Source: Methylomicrobium sp051061015
GTDB lineage: Bacteria > Pseudomonadota > Gammaproteobacteria > Methylococcales > Methylomonadaceae
Assembly (NCBI GenBank): GCA_051061015.1
Contig: JBPFEG010000088.1
Span: forward strand, 186,001-250,000
DNA: 64,000 nt
Direction: 5' to 3'
The notes under the pieces are model-generated. The model was not told the origin of the DNA and did no database searches. It saw only the letters and a program-made list of their open reading frames with translations. Both the position numbers and the translations under genes were made by a program. Shown piece after piece: positions 53,053 through 62,713 of the stretch (position 1 is its first letter; each line of letters opens with the position of its first letter).

Positions 53053-54435
53053 TTAGATAACTTTCGAAAACTGGCGCTGCGTTTTTTGCGCCAGATAGCG
53101 GTCGAATACCATGCAGATATTGCGGATCAACAATCGACCCGCCGGCGATACCAGGATGCCTTCGGCGGACAGTGCTAGTAAACCGTCAATCTGCATTGAT
53201 TTCAATGTTTCGATTTCGCTGGCGAAATATTCGGCGAAGTCGATCGCAAATTCTGCTTCTATCTCGGCAAAATTCAACGCGAAATGGCAGATCAATTGGG
53301 TAATCACCGCACGGCGCAGTTTATCGTCCTGATCGAGATCGACGCCTTTGAACACCGGCAATTTATTATGATGGATCAGCCTGTCGTAGGTTTCGAGATC
53401 TTTTACATTCTGGATATAGGCATCCCCTACCCGGCCTATTGAGGTAATCCCGAGACCGACCAGATCACAATCCGAGTGGGTCGAATAGCCCTGGAAATTC
53501 CGATACAGCTTGCCTTCGCGCTGCGCGATCGCAAGTTCGTCATCGGGTTTCGCGAAATGATCCATGCCGATATATACATAACCGGCCTCGGTCAGCCGTA
53601 ACCCGGCCATTTGCAGGATGGCGAGCTTTACATCCGGGGCCGGCAGATCGGCCTCATTGATCTGGCGCTGGACTTTAAAACGTGCCGGCATATGCGCATA
53701 ATTGAAGACCGACAGCCGGTCTGGCTGCGCGGCCAGAATCTTGTCGAGCGTCCTGGAAAAAGTTTCGACCGTTTGCAGCGGCAGGCCGTAGATCAGATCG
53801 ATATTGGTCGAGCGGAAACCTTGCGCGCGCGCCGCTTCCATCACGCTGAAGGTTTGCGCCTCGCTTTGCAGACGGTTCACCGCCTGTTGCACTTTCGGGT
53901 CGAAGTCCTGTACGCCCAGACTGATCCGGTTGAAGCCCAACTCGCGCAGACGTTTGATCGTATGTTCATGGGTTTCCCGGGGATCGATTTCGATCGAATA
54001 TTCGCCGCCATCGTCATCCCGTAGATTGAAATGCGCGCGCGTGACCGTCATCAGCCTTTGCATTTGCGTATCGCTCAAAAAAGTCGGCGTACCGCCGCCC
54101 CAATGCAATTGATTGACGACCCGGCTGCTATCGAACAACGCGCCCTGCATCGCAATCTCCTTACAGAGATTATCCAGATACGGCGCCGCGTGGCCACGAT
54201 TTTTGGTCACGATCTTGTTGCAGGCGCAATAAAAGCAGACCGTATCGCAAAACGGCAGATGAAAATACAGGGACAACGGACCGCCCGCCCGATTCGATTT
54301 GGCGATATGCCAACGGTAATCGTTATCGGTAAAGCCCTTGTGCAGTTCAAGCGCAGTCGGGTAGGAAGTATAGCGCGGCCCAGCCTTATCGTAGCGGTTG
54401 ATCAGCTTCAGGTCGAAGATGATTGATTGATCCAT
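53053..54435 (-). CDS. hemN: Oxygen-independent coproporphyrinogen III dehydrogenase
   Basis: HemN decarboxylates coproporphyrinogen III without oxygen using radical SAM chemistry. The 460-residue protein has C63, C67 and C70 (CDTVCFYCAC) for the [4Fe-4S] cluster and an extra C72, as in E. coli HemN. It also shows RYTSYPTA near the N-terminus, HWGGGTPTFLS, GLPLQTVETFSRTLD, and YIGMDHFA. The ATG at 54435 is chosen over an upstream TTG. It lies a few kilobases from hemCD, without other heme genes between. Confidence 0.96.
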   Translation of the reverse strand: MDQSIIFDLKLINRYDKAGPRYTSYPTALELHKGFTDNDYRWHIAKSNRAGGPLSLYFHLPFCDTVCFYCACNKIVTKNRGHAAPYLDNLCKEIAMQGALFDSSRVVNQLHWGGGTPTFLSDTQMQRLMTVTRAHFNLRDDDGGEYSIEIDPRETHEHTIKRLRELGFNRISLGVQDFDPKVQQAVNRLQSEAQTFSVMEAARAQGFRSTNIDLIYGLPLQTVETFSRTLDKILAAQPDRLSVFNYAHMPARFKVQRQINEADLPAPDVKLAILQMAGLRLTEAGYVYIGMDHFAKPDDELAIAQREGKLYRNFQGYSTHSDCDLVGLGITSIGRVGDAYIQNVKDLETYDRLIHHNKLPVFKGVDLDQDDKLRRAVITQLICHFALNFAEIEAEFAIDFAEYFASEIETLKSMQIDGLLALSAEGILVSPAGRLLIRNICMVFDRYLAQKTQRQFSKVI

Positions 54436-54547
54436 AAGAAAAGAAGTCTGTTGAGCTAAAATGCCGGCAATGAATAAACAATTCAAAAAGTAGGCTTATT
54501 GTAGACGCAGTCATCGGCGAACGTCCACGGCCAAAGCGTATCTGTCC

Positions 54548-56005
54548 TTAATCCGATCCATTCTGGACTTCCTTTATGGACGGACAGGGGCTGGCTTTGA
54601 CCAGATTACGGCCCGCTTTTTTCGCATCGTAAAGCGCCGCATCGACGATTTTAATCAACTCTTCCAAAGACTGGCTTTCACAGTATTCCGCGACACCGAG
54701 GCTGGCGGTGATGCTTATCGATAGTGCAAAATCATGCGATTGAATCTTTTGCCGGATCGTTTCAGCCAATTGCATCGCTCCATATTGATCCGTTTCAGGA
54801 CACAAGATCAAGAATTCTTCACCGCCCCACCGTCCGACCAGATCATTTGCCCTGATCGTCTCGCCAAGCAAATTTGCAATCGCTGTCAAAACCTGATCCC
54901 CGGCATGATGGCCAAAATTATCATTGATGGCTTTGAAATGATCCACGTCGATCATGACCGCCGCAAATTTTGAATGATACCGATCAGCCCGGGCGATTTC
55001 CTTCTCAAACGCACGATTCAATGAGCGTCGGTTAGCGATCCCGGTCAGGGAGTCGGTATTCGATAACTGTTCAAGCTCTTTATTCAAAGCCTGCAGTTTC
55101 AGCTTATATTTTCTGACCACTAATTCCCTTAATATCAGCAGCAATAGCAAAACGCCCAGCCCGTAGATGACATAGCCGAACCTACGATAATCAGGCCTGC
55201 TTTCATAGGTAATCGAAATCCATTTGTTCAAAATCTTCAATTTTTCCGTTTCGGTCAACGATGCCACAGCCTTATCGAAAATACTCAGCAATAAAGGGTG
55301 ATCATTTCTGACAGCGACCGCCATCGTATAGTGAACATCCGTAACACCGCCAATTTTGATATTTAATAGACCATGTTTTTGACTTTGATAGCCGATTGTC
55401 GCGACAGTGTCGAGGTAACCGTATATTGTTCCATCAGTAACCCATTCGAGTCCGGTCCGTGCATCCTTGGCTTCAACGATTATCAAATTCGGGTATTTTT
55501 GCTTGAGCAAATCAGCCGCCGCAAAACCCTCCACGGTTGCAAACGGTTCTTCCAGAAAATTTTGGATATTCGTGATGAAGGGTCGATCGTTGCGCGTGGC
55601 GATTACGATCGGATAATCGTTGAACGGGCGGGTGAAAGCCAGGAACTGTCGACGCTCATCGGTAGGAGTCGCGCTCGATAAAATGTCGCATTTTCTTTGC
55701 TTCACATACTCTAGCGATTGCTTCCAATCGACCGTTTTCACCAACCGAATCTCCTTACCTATCCGTTCGGCAAAGATTTTATGGAAATCCGCGTTAATCC
55801 CGACATACTGGCCTTGCGGATCGACAAAATCATAGGGCATCCAGTTCGGGTCGACACAGACACCGATATGATCAATTTGACTCAGATAGGCTTTTTCACT
55901 GGCATTAAGCGGCAAGGGAGAAACGCTATTTTCCGGCATAAAGCGATCGGTTCCCCACGCTGGAAATGTGATCGAAAAAATTAGAATCAAAAAATTGATC
56001 AACAT
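54548..56005 (-). CDS. Diguanylate cyclase with periplasmic solute-binding sensor
   Basis: The 485-residue protein has a signal peptide (about 1-18). A periplasmic type-3 solute-binding domain follows (about 40-265: VCVDPNWMPYDFVDPQGQYVGI..., TVDWKQSLEYVKQRKCDILS), then one membrane helix (about 273-290) and a short coiled linker. The GGDEF domain carries an intact GGEEF at 394-398. The inhibitory I-site RxxD is present (RAND, 385-388), so product feedback is likely. It should sense an extracytoplasmic amino-acid-like ligand and make c-di-GMP. The ATG has no clear ribosome binding site. No partner gene is adjacent. Confidence 0.9.
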   Translation of the reverse strand: MLINFLILIFSITFPAWGTDRFMPENSVSPLPLNASEKAYLSQIDHIGVCVDPNWMPYDFVDPQGQYVGINADFHKIFAERIGKEIRLVKTVDWKQSLEYVKQRKCDILSSATPTDERRQFLAFTRPFNDYPIVIATRNDRPFITNIQNFLEEPFATVEGFAAADLLKQKYPNLIIVEAKDARTGLEWVTDGTIYGYLDTVATIGYQSQKHGLLNIKIGGVTDVHYTMAVAVRNDHPLLLSIFDKAVASLTETEKLKILNKWISITYESRPDYRRFGYVIYGLGVLLLLLILRELVVRKYKLKLQALNKELEQLSNTDSLTGIANRRSLNRAFEKEIARADRYHSKFAAVMIDVDHFKAINDNFGHHAGDQVLTAIANLLGETIRANDLVGRWGGEEFLILCPETDQYGAMQLAETIRQKIQSHDFALSISITASLGVAEYCESQSLEELIKIVDAALYDAKKAGRNLVKASPCPSIKEVQNGSD

Positions 56006-56268
56006 TTAATTGAAACGGTTCGCTTAAATTTTTATTACGACAGAACCTCAGTATAGCCGATGTTTTCTAGCTTGTAGACACAGGCGCATGAATAAAGACC
56101 GCGTCAGTATCTTTATATGTCACATCACGACAAATACTGGATAAGTTCTTGGCAAACGCATAGCCAGCCTGACCTGTAGACAGGGCGATGCAGCTAACAT
56201 ACAGTTCGACGCGCCAGCCAATTTCTTCGATAATACCCTTTCCGAAGTTGACGAATCAGGAGCGCAAT

Positions 56269-57786
56269 ATGAAGACCGATCATCCCTCAGTGGTCCTCGA
56301 AAAACTCTCGGCCTTTCTAACTACGCCGCTGGATACGATTTTGCAGCAACGAATGGCCGCCGATCCGCTTCGACTTGCACTGCAATTATTCCACACGACG
56401 GCTGCCGGTGTACCGGCTTACCGGCAATTTCTTCAGCATCAGGGCATAGATCCGAATTCGATCGTGGACGGCGACGGTTTTACCACACTGCCGTTGATGA
56501 ATAAAGCAAATTATATGCAAAAATACCCGCTACCGGCCCGCTGCAAAAGAGGACAAATCACAGCCTGCGATCGGCTGGCGGTTTCTTCGGGTTCCACCGG
56601 CATTTCGACCTTCTGGCCGCGCGCGATGACGGACGAATTGGACATCGCCTTGCGCTTCGAGCATGTCTTCCGTTACAGCTTTCGTGCCGACCGGCGCGAT
56701 ACGTTGGCAGTCGTCTGCTTTCCGCTCGGCAATTGGGTCGGTGGCGTATTCACTACGTCATGCTGCTGGCATCTGGCGCAAAAGGGCTACCCCTTGACGG
56801 TCGCAACCCCGGGCAATAAGCCGGATGAAATCCTGCGCGTGGTGAGAGAACTCGGCCCTTATTTTGAACAGACCGTACTGCTGGGCTATCCGCCCTTCGT
56901 GAAGGACGTGATCGATACCGGCACCTCGCAAGGACTCGACTGGCCGTCATTCCGTATCAAGTTCGTATTTGCTGGCGAAGTGTTCAGCGAAGAATGGCGC
57001 AGCCTGATACTGCAACGGATTGGATCGACCTCGCCCTGCTACGACTCCGCGTCGCTCTATGGCACCGCAGACGGCGGCGTGCTCGGCAACGAAACGCCGA
57101 TCAGCATCGCGATCCGGCGCTTTTTGTCCGAGCACCCGGATGTCGCCCGGGAACTGTTCGGCGAATCGCGCCTGCCGACTCTGGTCCAGTACGATCCGGT
57201 CAGCCGCTATTTCGAATTGATTGACGGGAAGACCCTGGCGGTGAGCGGTGACAATGGGGTGCCCCTGATCCGCTACCATATCGCCGACCGTGGAGGGCTG
57301 ATCGGCTATGCCGATTTGATGGCTTTTCTTCAGGCTCGGGGATTGTCTGGGCTTGAGGATTATGGCTTCGAGGGCGAATCCTGCCTTCTGCCCTTCGTTT
57401 GGGTGTTTGGCCGTGCCGATTTTACGGTGTCCTTTTATGGGGCGAATATCTATCCGGAAAATGTGGTGGTCGGCCTGGAACAACCGGAGTTGGCGAACTG
57501 GGTCAGCGGCAAATTCGTGATGGAGGTCAAAAATGACCTGGACGGCTCCGAATTCCTGTTTATCGTGGTCGAACTCCTGCCCGGGATTTCGTCCGATACC
57601 GGTAAAGAGGCCGCCGTTGCCGCCTCCGTTCGAGCGCAATTACTCAGGCTGAACAGCGAATTTGCTAATTATTCCCCGCCAGCCAAACAAACGCCCCGGA
57701 TTGAATTGCGGACTTTTGGCGATCCGGATTATTTTCCTGCCGGGGTTAAGCATCGCTATACTCGACGACGCCCTCCAAATAGTTGA
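56269..57786 (+). CDS. PaaK-like AMP-forming adenylating enzyme
   Basis: The 505-residue protein belongs to the phenylacetate-CoA ligase (PaaK)/CapK/coenzyme F390 synthetase branch of adenylating enzymes. The ATP-binding loop SSGSTG is at 106-111, followed by the region ..FVFAGEVFSEEWR, YGTADGGVLGNE and a YGANIYPENV-type loop near the C-terminus. The ATG at 56269 has AGGAG about 7 bases upstream; the longer frame from 56188 has no support. No CoA-ester or aromatic degradation genes are nearby, so the acid substrate is unknown. Confidence 0.8.
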   Translation: MKTDHPSVVLEKLSAFLTTPLDTILQQRMAADPLRLALQLFHTTAAGVPAYRQFLQHQGIDPNSIVDGDGFTTLPLMNKANYMQKYPLPARCKRGQITACDRLAVSSGSTGISTFWPRAMTDELDIALRFEHVFRYSFRADRRDTLAVVCFPLGNWVGGVFTTSCCWHLAQKGYPLTVATPGNKPDEILRVVRELGPYFEQTVLLGYPPFVKDVIDTGTSQGLDWPSFRIKFVFAGEVFSEEWRSLILQRIGSTSPCYDSASLYGTADGGVLGNETPISIAIRRFLSEHPDVARELFGESRLPTLVQYDPVSRYFELIDGKTLAVSGDNGVPLIRYHIADRGGLIGYADLMAFLQARGLSGLEDYGFEGESCLLPFVWVFGRADFTVSFYGANIYPENVVVGLEQPELANWVSGKFVMEVKNDLDGSEFLFIVVELLPGISSDTGKEAAVAASVRAQLLRLNSEFANYSPPAKQTPRIELRTFGDPDYFPAGVKHRYTRRRPPNS

Positions 57787-57866
57787 CACACCCTATCTTT
57801 GCTATTCGATTTTTTCGGCAGAACCGAATGATTCGCCTTACGAAACGACTTTCTAACGCAAAAAGA

Positions 57867-57894
57867 TTGAATTCTGATTGACAGCGATTATAAT
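57867..57894 (+). promoter_or_regulatory. Candidate promoter of the secreted-protein gene
   Basis: TTGAAT (57867-57872), 16 bases, TATAAT (57889-57894), upstream of the ATG at 57931. Confidence 0.45.
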
Positions 57895-57930
57895 ATCGAC
57901 TCGATACAATTTAACTATCAGAGGTCCTCT

Positions 57931-58503
57931 ATGAAACTGATCAAAAATGTTACATTGCTGTCTTTAGCAGCCGGCTTGTGTTTGGCAAGCAACGCGGCAA
58001 TATCCGCAACCGAAGGTTACTTATCCATTTGGCGCTCCTCGGCCAAAGTCGCTGGAAAAGGCGACAATAAAACCCTGGCGTTGGAAATCCAGACCGCGAA
58101 ACCGATTCCGCTAGACGGTAAATCCGGTTCCTTTGGTTATGCGGCATTGACCGACAACGCCAATAACTTGCTCGTGCTGGTGACTCATTTACCGATCGAC
58201 GACAGTTCTCATGAAAATCAGGAAAATGGATTTCACACGCATGTCCTAGATTTAAAGGAGCCGACCGCAGCCTGCGCAGGCGCCAATTTCGAAGTGGACT
58301 TGGAAAATTCCGGCAAAAATACGGCCTTCGACGCGGATTACCAATGGAAGATTAACGGCAGTAAAATTTCGGTCGAAAACGTGCCGGTCAAGGATTTAGG
58401 CGATGCAGGCGTTGACACGATCGTTTCGTTTACGTTGAAACCGGTGCTGGATGCCCAGAAAAAACCGACCAATCTGTGTGTCACCGTAGCCGATAAAGGT
58501 TGA
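57931..58503 (+). CDS. Conserved secreted protein of unknown function
   Basis: The 190-residue protein has a clear signal peptide (KLIKNVTLLSLAAGLCLASN..., cleavage probably after ISA). The mature part is hydrophilic and beta-rich, with a histidine cluster (HENQENGFHTH) near residue 95 that could bind a metal, and two cysteines that may form a disulfide. I do not recognise the family. The ribosome binding site is GAGG, close to the start. A strong terminator follows, so it is monocistronic. Confidence 0.75.
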   Translation: MKLIKNVTLLSLAAGLCLASNAAISATEGYLSIWRSSAKVAGKGDNKTLALEIQTAKPIPLDGKSGSFGYAALTDNANNLLVLVTHLPIDDSSHENQENGFHTHVLDLKEPTAACAGANFEVDLENSGKNTAFDADYQWKINGSKISVENVPVKDLGDAGVDTIVSFTLKPVLDAQKKPTNLCVTVADKG

Positions 58504-58584
58504 TGAAGAGGGGCACGCCGTCCCGAATTTTTGTAGTACGACTCAAGCAGGACTTAAGCTAAGATAACCTTGGCTTTCTTCATA

Positions 58585-58620
58585 AAACAGCCAGATCATT
58601 TTGCTGGCTGTTTATTTTTT
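58585..58620 (+). terminator. Rho-independent terminator after the secreted-protein gene
   Basis: AAACAGCCAG (58585-58594) pairs with CTGGCTGTTT (58604-58613) over a 9-base loop and is followed by ATTTTTT. Confidence 0.9.
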
Positions 58621-58657
58621 CCAGTTTTTACCGTAACCGATTTTCTTCGAGTATTGC

Positions 58658-58873
58658 ATGTCGATTGGAAAATTATTGATAATTCTCGGTATTGCGATAG
58701 CCCTCATCGGCCTTGTCTTGACCTATTTACCCGGTCTTTTCAGTTGGTTCGGCAAATTACCGGGAGATATCCGTATCGAAGACGATAAAAAGTCTATTTT
58801 TATCCCTATTACCTCGATGATCGTGATCAGCTTAATCCTCACTCTGCTGGCCAATCTGTTCTTCCGCAAATAA
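58658..58873 (+). CDS. DUF2905 family small membrane protein
   Basis: The 71-residue protein has two membrane helices (about 3-22 and 47-67) joined by the family's conserved loop FGKLPGDIRIEDDKKSIFIPI. DUF2905 proteins are widespread and uncharacterised. It begins after a terminator, has no partner in the same direction within 170 bp, and appears monocistronic. Confidence 0.88.
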   Translation: MSIGKLLIILGIAIALIGLVLTYLPGLFSWFGKLPGDIRIEDDKKSIFIPITSMIVISLILTLLANLFFRK

Positions 58874-59043
58874 TAATCCCGTCTGCTCCGTCTTTCGTCT
58901 AACGACACACGCCGAACTCGGCGTTATTACCCACTTGATACCCCCCGGCTTCATTCGCTCTTCGGCGTCTCGGAACTTTATCCCCTCATGACAGGCCTTT
59001 TGAATTACTATATAAATCATAAGTATCAAACGGAGCACGCATC

Positions 59044-59763
59044 ATGATTCCCATTCGAGATACCGCGCCTTGCAACACCCGCCCTGTAATTACCTGGGGA
59101 TTGATCGTAATTTGTACGAGCATCTTTGTCGGGATGCAGTTTTTGCCGTATGAAGTCAGCAATCCGCTGATCGCCCGTTTCGGCATGGTGCCGCTGCGTT
59201 ATTCTAATCCAGAATGGGGGAGTCGGATGGGACTTCCTTTCGACGGCTATCTTTCATTTCTGACCAGCCTGTTCCTGCACGGCAACTGGTTCCATTTGAT
59301 CATCAATATGTGGTTTTTATGGATCTTTGGCGATAATGTCGAGGATAGAATGGGTCATTTGTCTTTTCTGGCGTTTTATCTTCTGTGCGGACTAATCGCA
59401 ACGGCATTGCAGTGGTATTTCGATCCGCGCCTGGAGATTCCGGTCGTCGGCGCATCCGGCCCTATTGCCGGGGTATTGGCAGCCTATTTTTTTCTTTATC
59501 CGCTGGAACGCATCGTAATCTGGGTACCGATATTTTTACTGCCGGTGGTCGTGCATGTGCCGGCGATCGCTTTTTTGGGCGTCTGGGTAATTATTCAATT
59601 GCATGACGCTACCACGTCGATATTATTTGAAGGGGGCGCGGCCAAGATGGCCTGGTGGGCGCATTTGGGGGGGTTTATTACGGGTTTCCTGCTATATCGG
59701 CTTTTTCTGAAAAAGCCGTCGAAGGGAATAAAAATGGAAGACTCAAGTAGCTTTAAGATATAA
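59044..59763 (+). CDS. Rhomboid family intramembrane serine protease
   Basis: The 239-residue protein has six or seven membrane helices. The catalytic serine S138 is in GASGP and the histidine H207 is in AHLGGFITG, the rhomboid dyad. HGNWFHLIINMWFLWIFG matches the family's HxxxxHxxxNM loop region. Rhomboids cut transmembrane segments of other proteins; the substrate here is unknown. The ATG is preceded by GGAG about 8 bases upstream. Confidence 0.92.
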   Translation: MIPIRDTAPCNTRPVITWGLIVICTSIFVGMQFLPYEVSNPLIARFGMVPLRYSNPEWGSRMGLPFDGYLSFLTSLFLHGNWFHLIINMWFLWIFGDNVEDRMGHLSFLAFYLLCGLIATALQWYFDPRLEIPVVGASGPIAGVLAAYFFLYPLERIVIWVPIFLLPVVVHVPAIAFLGVWVIIQLHDATTSILFEGGAAKMAWWAHLGGFITGFLLYRLFLKKPSKGIKMEDSSSFKI

Positions 59764-59856
59764 TCCGCCATTAAAAAAGAAAGGGGCATCAGTTAAGGTG
59801 CGGGTTCTTTTTTGACTAAAGCTTACTTAAGTTCGAATCAGGAAATTACGAGTCAT

Positions 59857-60183
59857 ATGAAAAAAATTAATGTTGCCTTGGTCAGGCTGCTCCAGTTTGT
59901 GGTGTTCGTCGTATTCACCTTTGTGGTCATCACCTATTTCGGCGCGATGATCTTGTTACCTCTGGATGCGGTTACCCTGTTGATCAAACTGTTCGGTCTG
60001 GTCGGCCTGCATGGCTTCATCGGCGCGGCGATTGCGATTCCGGCCGTAGCCTATCTGGGATTGATCGTCTATCGGACGCCCGGCCTCTGCCCGATGATCA
60101 TCGAAACCGGCGTGGATCTGGTCAAGATCGGCAAAGCCAAAGTCGAAGCCTTCAACGCGATCGTAAATTCGGTAAAAGCCTAG
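59857..60183 (+). CDS. Small membrane protein of unknown function
   Basis: The 108-residue protein has two or three hydrophobic segments (about 7-36, 40-62 and 62-75) and a short amphipathic C-terminus. The frame is open to a TTG at 59812, but the ATG at 59857 (MKKINVALVR) is a normal membrane-protein start, although the ribosome binding site is weak. I do not recognise the family. A strong terminator follows. Confidence 0.65.
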   Translation: MKKINVALVRLLQFVVFVVFTFVVITYFGAMILLPLDAVTLLIKLFGLVGLHGFIGAAIAIPAVAYLGLIVYRTPGLCPMIIETGVDLVKIGKAKVEAFNAIVNSVKA

Positions 60184-60209
60184 TTTTTCACCCCGCGCCC
60201 GGGGACAAT

Positions 60210-60247
60210 AAAAAGGCGTGACGGAGCAGTCCGCCACGCCTTTTTTA
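60210..60247 (+). terminator. Rho-independent terminator
   Basis: AAAAAGGCGTG pairs with CACGCCTTTTTT, and the stem extends through CGGA/TCCG to a 4-base loop with one A-C mismatch, followed by the T run. It is symmetrical enough to act in both directions. Confidence 0.92.
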
Positions 60248-60344
60248 TTGGGCGCAAAAGCAACAATATCACGCGAGCGGACGGTATTCTCGTCCGCCCT
60301 TTTACCTGTGTGTTTTTTTCACTATCTAATAAATTGGAATTGTT

Positions 60345-61079
60345 ATGTGTTTTAGTGCAAATATGTCATTGGGCTTGGGAATCATTGGCTTCGCCGCGTC
60401 GGGTATCACTTTCATGGATAAAACCGAAACGTTGCCGGTGCGTGCCGCCCGGGCCTTTGCGATTTTCCATTTTTCGTTAATGGAATTGATCCAGTATTTT
60501 GCTTACCCCGTCGCGGGCCAATGCGGTTACGGGACTAATCAGTTGCTGAGTGAATTATCGACCTACCATATTGCCTTGCAGTCCTTCGCGATCATGCCGG
60601 CGTTGGCGACCTATTCGACCGATCCCGGCGCTCTGAAACGCGCCACGATCTTGGGCGCATCGCTGAGCGGTTCGTTCATCCTTTTCAGCTTCCTGCCGAA
60701 AGAGATTCAGTTATTCGACATTGAACCGAACTTTATCGGCAACATGATTTCCTGTCTGACCATGGGCACTTATCATGTCGCCTATGCAATCCAGAGCGCG
60801 CTCGGGCTGTTGGTGACATGGGGATCACTGTTTGCGCTGGCGCTGAGCGCCTTCGTCTGGCCCAACAATTGGCGGATCGGCCTCTATCACGGCGTGATGG
60901 CACTGCTGACCCTGTTCGTGCCGCAATGGCTGTTCGGCGTTTCAACCGGCGAAGCGGCAGCGATTTATTGTTTTTACTCGATTCCGATCACCTGTAGCTT
61001 CGCGCCGGTGTTCAAAAAATACTTCACGCCGGCTACGGTCGAGGCACAGGCCGCATTCGATCTGCGCGGTACCTCCTGA
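60345..61079 (+). CDS. Integral membrane protein, MCFSA-start family
   Basis: The 244-residue protein has seven or so helices. It starts MCFSANMSLGLGIIGFAASG, a hallmark of an uncharacterised family of membrane proteins (perhaps DUF5765-like; the number is a guess). Conserved-looking parts are FHFSLMELIQYFAYP and LYHGVMALLTLFVPQWL. No function is known. The start follows an AT-rich stretch without a convincing ribosome binding site. Confidence 0.75.
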   Translation: MCFSANMSLGLGIIGFAASGITFMDKTETLPVRAARAFAIFHFSLMELIQYFAYPVAGQCGYGTNQLLSELSTYHIALQSFAIMPALATYSTDPGALKRATILGASLSGSFILFSFLPKEIQLFDIEPNFIGNMISCLTMGTYHVAYAIQSALGLLVTWGSLFALALSAFVWPNNWRIGLYHGVMALLTLFVPQWLFGVSTGEAAAIYCFYSIPITCSFAPVFKKYFTPATVEAQAAFDLRGTS

Positions 61080-61105
61080 TCCACTAAACTCATTTTAAGG
61101 CATAA

Positions 61106-61154
61106 GGCTCCGGCTCCTGTTTAGCATAGGCAACCCCCAAAGAGAAGCGGAGCC
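61106..61154. repeat. 7-bp inverted repeat before the 113-aa gene
   Basis: GGCTCCG (61106-61112) is complementary to CGGAGCC (61148-61154), with 35 bases between and a pyrimidine-rich tail (CTCTCTTCTT). It may be a weak terminator for the upstream gene. Confidence 0.3.
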
Positions 61155-61185
61155 CTCTCTTCTTCAAATTGATTGAGGATACGAT

Positions 61186-61527
61186 ATGAATGACATTCGC
61201 TGGAATCCGGAAAAACCGGCCACGATCATTGCGATTTGCGTGATCGGTCTGATCAATGCAATACAGATGATCAATCTGGTATTTTCGCCGATGTCCAAAC
61301 AGGTCGGTGCAATATATCCGGTTTACTTTTCGTTTTCGGTAGTATTGAGCCTGATCTGCATCGCCGGTTTGTGGCTGTTGAAACGCTGGGCTGCCTGGTT
61401 TTACATGGTCCTGCTGATCTGCAATCAGATCGTGCTGGTGGCGATGGGTTACTGGGAAATCACCGCCGCGATCATTCCGGGCGCGATTATCCTGATGCTG
61501 CTGAAGTATATGGACCGGATGCATTAA
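61186..61527 (+). CDS. Small integral membrane protein (113 aa)
   Basis: The protein has three hydrophobic helices (about 12-33, 45-66 and 70-105) and a short hydrophilic start. GAGGATA lies about 6 bases before the ATG, which supports the call over the antisense frame at 61090-61524. I do not recognise the family. It is 106 bp after the previous membrane-protein gene. Confidence 0.7.
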   Translation: MNDIRWNPEKPATIIAICVIGLINAIQMINLVFSPMSKQVGAIYPVYFSFSVVLSLICIAGLWLLKRWAAWFYMVLLICNQIVLVAMGYWEITAAIIPGAIILMLLKYMDRMH

Positions 61528-61762
61528 TCTTTCCGGACCGCTATTTCCTGACCCGCATTATCGCTTCAACTCAGAGCGCTTGAGGCATGCGGTGTACCAT
61601 TCACTCGCAGGTGAACGGCACACCGTCTTTTCAAAAATACCGCCCCAAAAACTCACCCTTTTACCCGGTTCGGAACAAAATCCCTACCCTGCCTATCTAC
61701 TGCACATTTGCCATACAAACCGTTATAAAATAACCGGATTGAATCAACCTTTTTATCGTTCT

Positions 61763-62653
<891 letters not shown>

Positions 62654-62672
62654 AGTCTGTCGTCTCTCCCGC

Positions 62673-62713
62673 TAAGGTGTGCGATACCCTCAAGGGCATA
62701 AATGCGCACCTTA
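62673..62713. terminator. Bidirectional hairpin between aguB and the thioredoxin-fold gene
   Basis: TAAGGTGTGC (62673-62682) pairs with GCGCACCTTA (62704-62713) with one G-U, and the loop holds CCC/GGG. The right arm includes the stop codon of the minus-strand gene. No long T run follows. Confidence 0.4.

Noticed and set aside
52763..53060. Plus-strand frames over slyX, one with GAGGAGG before an ATG at 52850
   Set aside because: The frames are short, with no family features, and the minus strand encodes a clear SlyX protein.
61090..61524. 144-codon open frame on the minus strand
   Set aside because: It is antisense to a membrane-protein gene that has a GAGG site and clean hydrophobic helices; its translation is rich in H, D, Q and N, typical of an antisense shadow.
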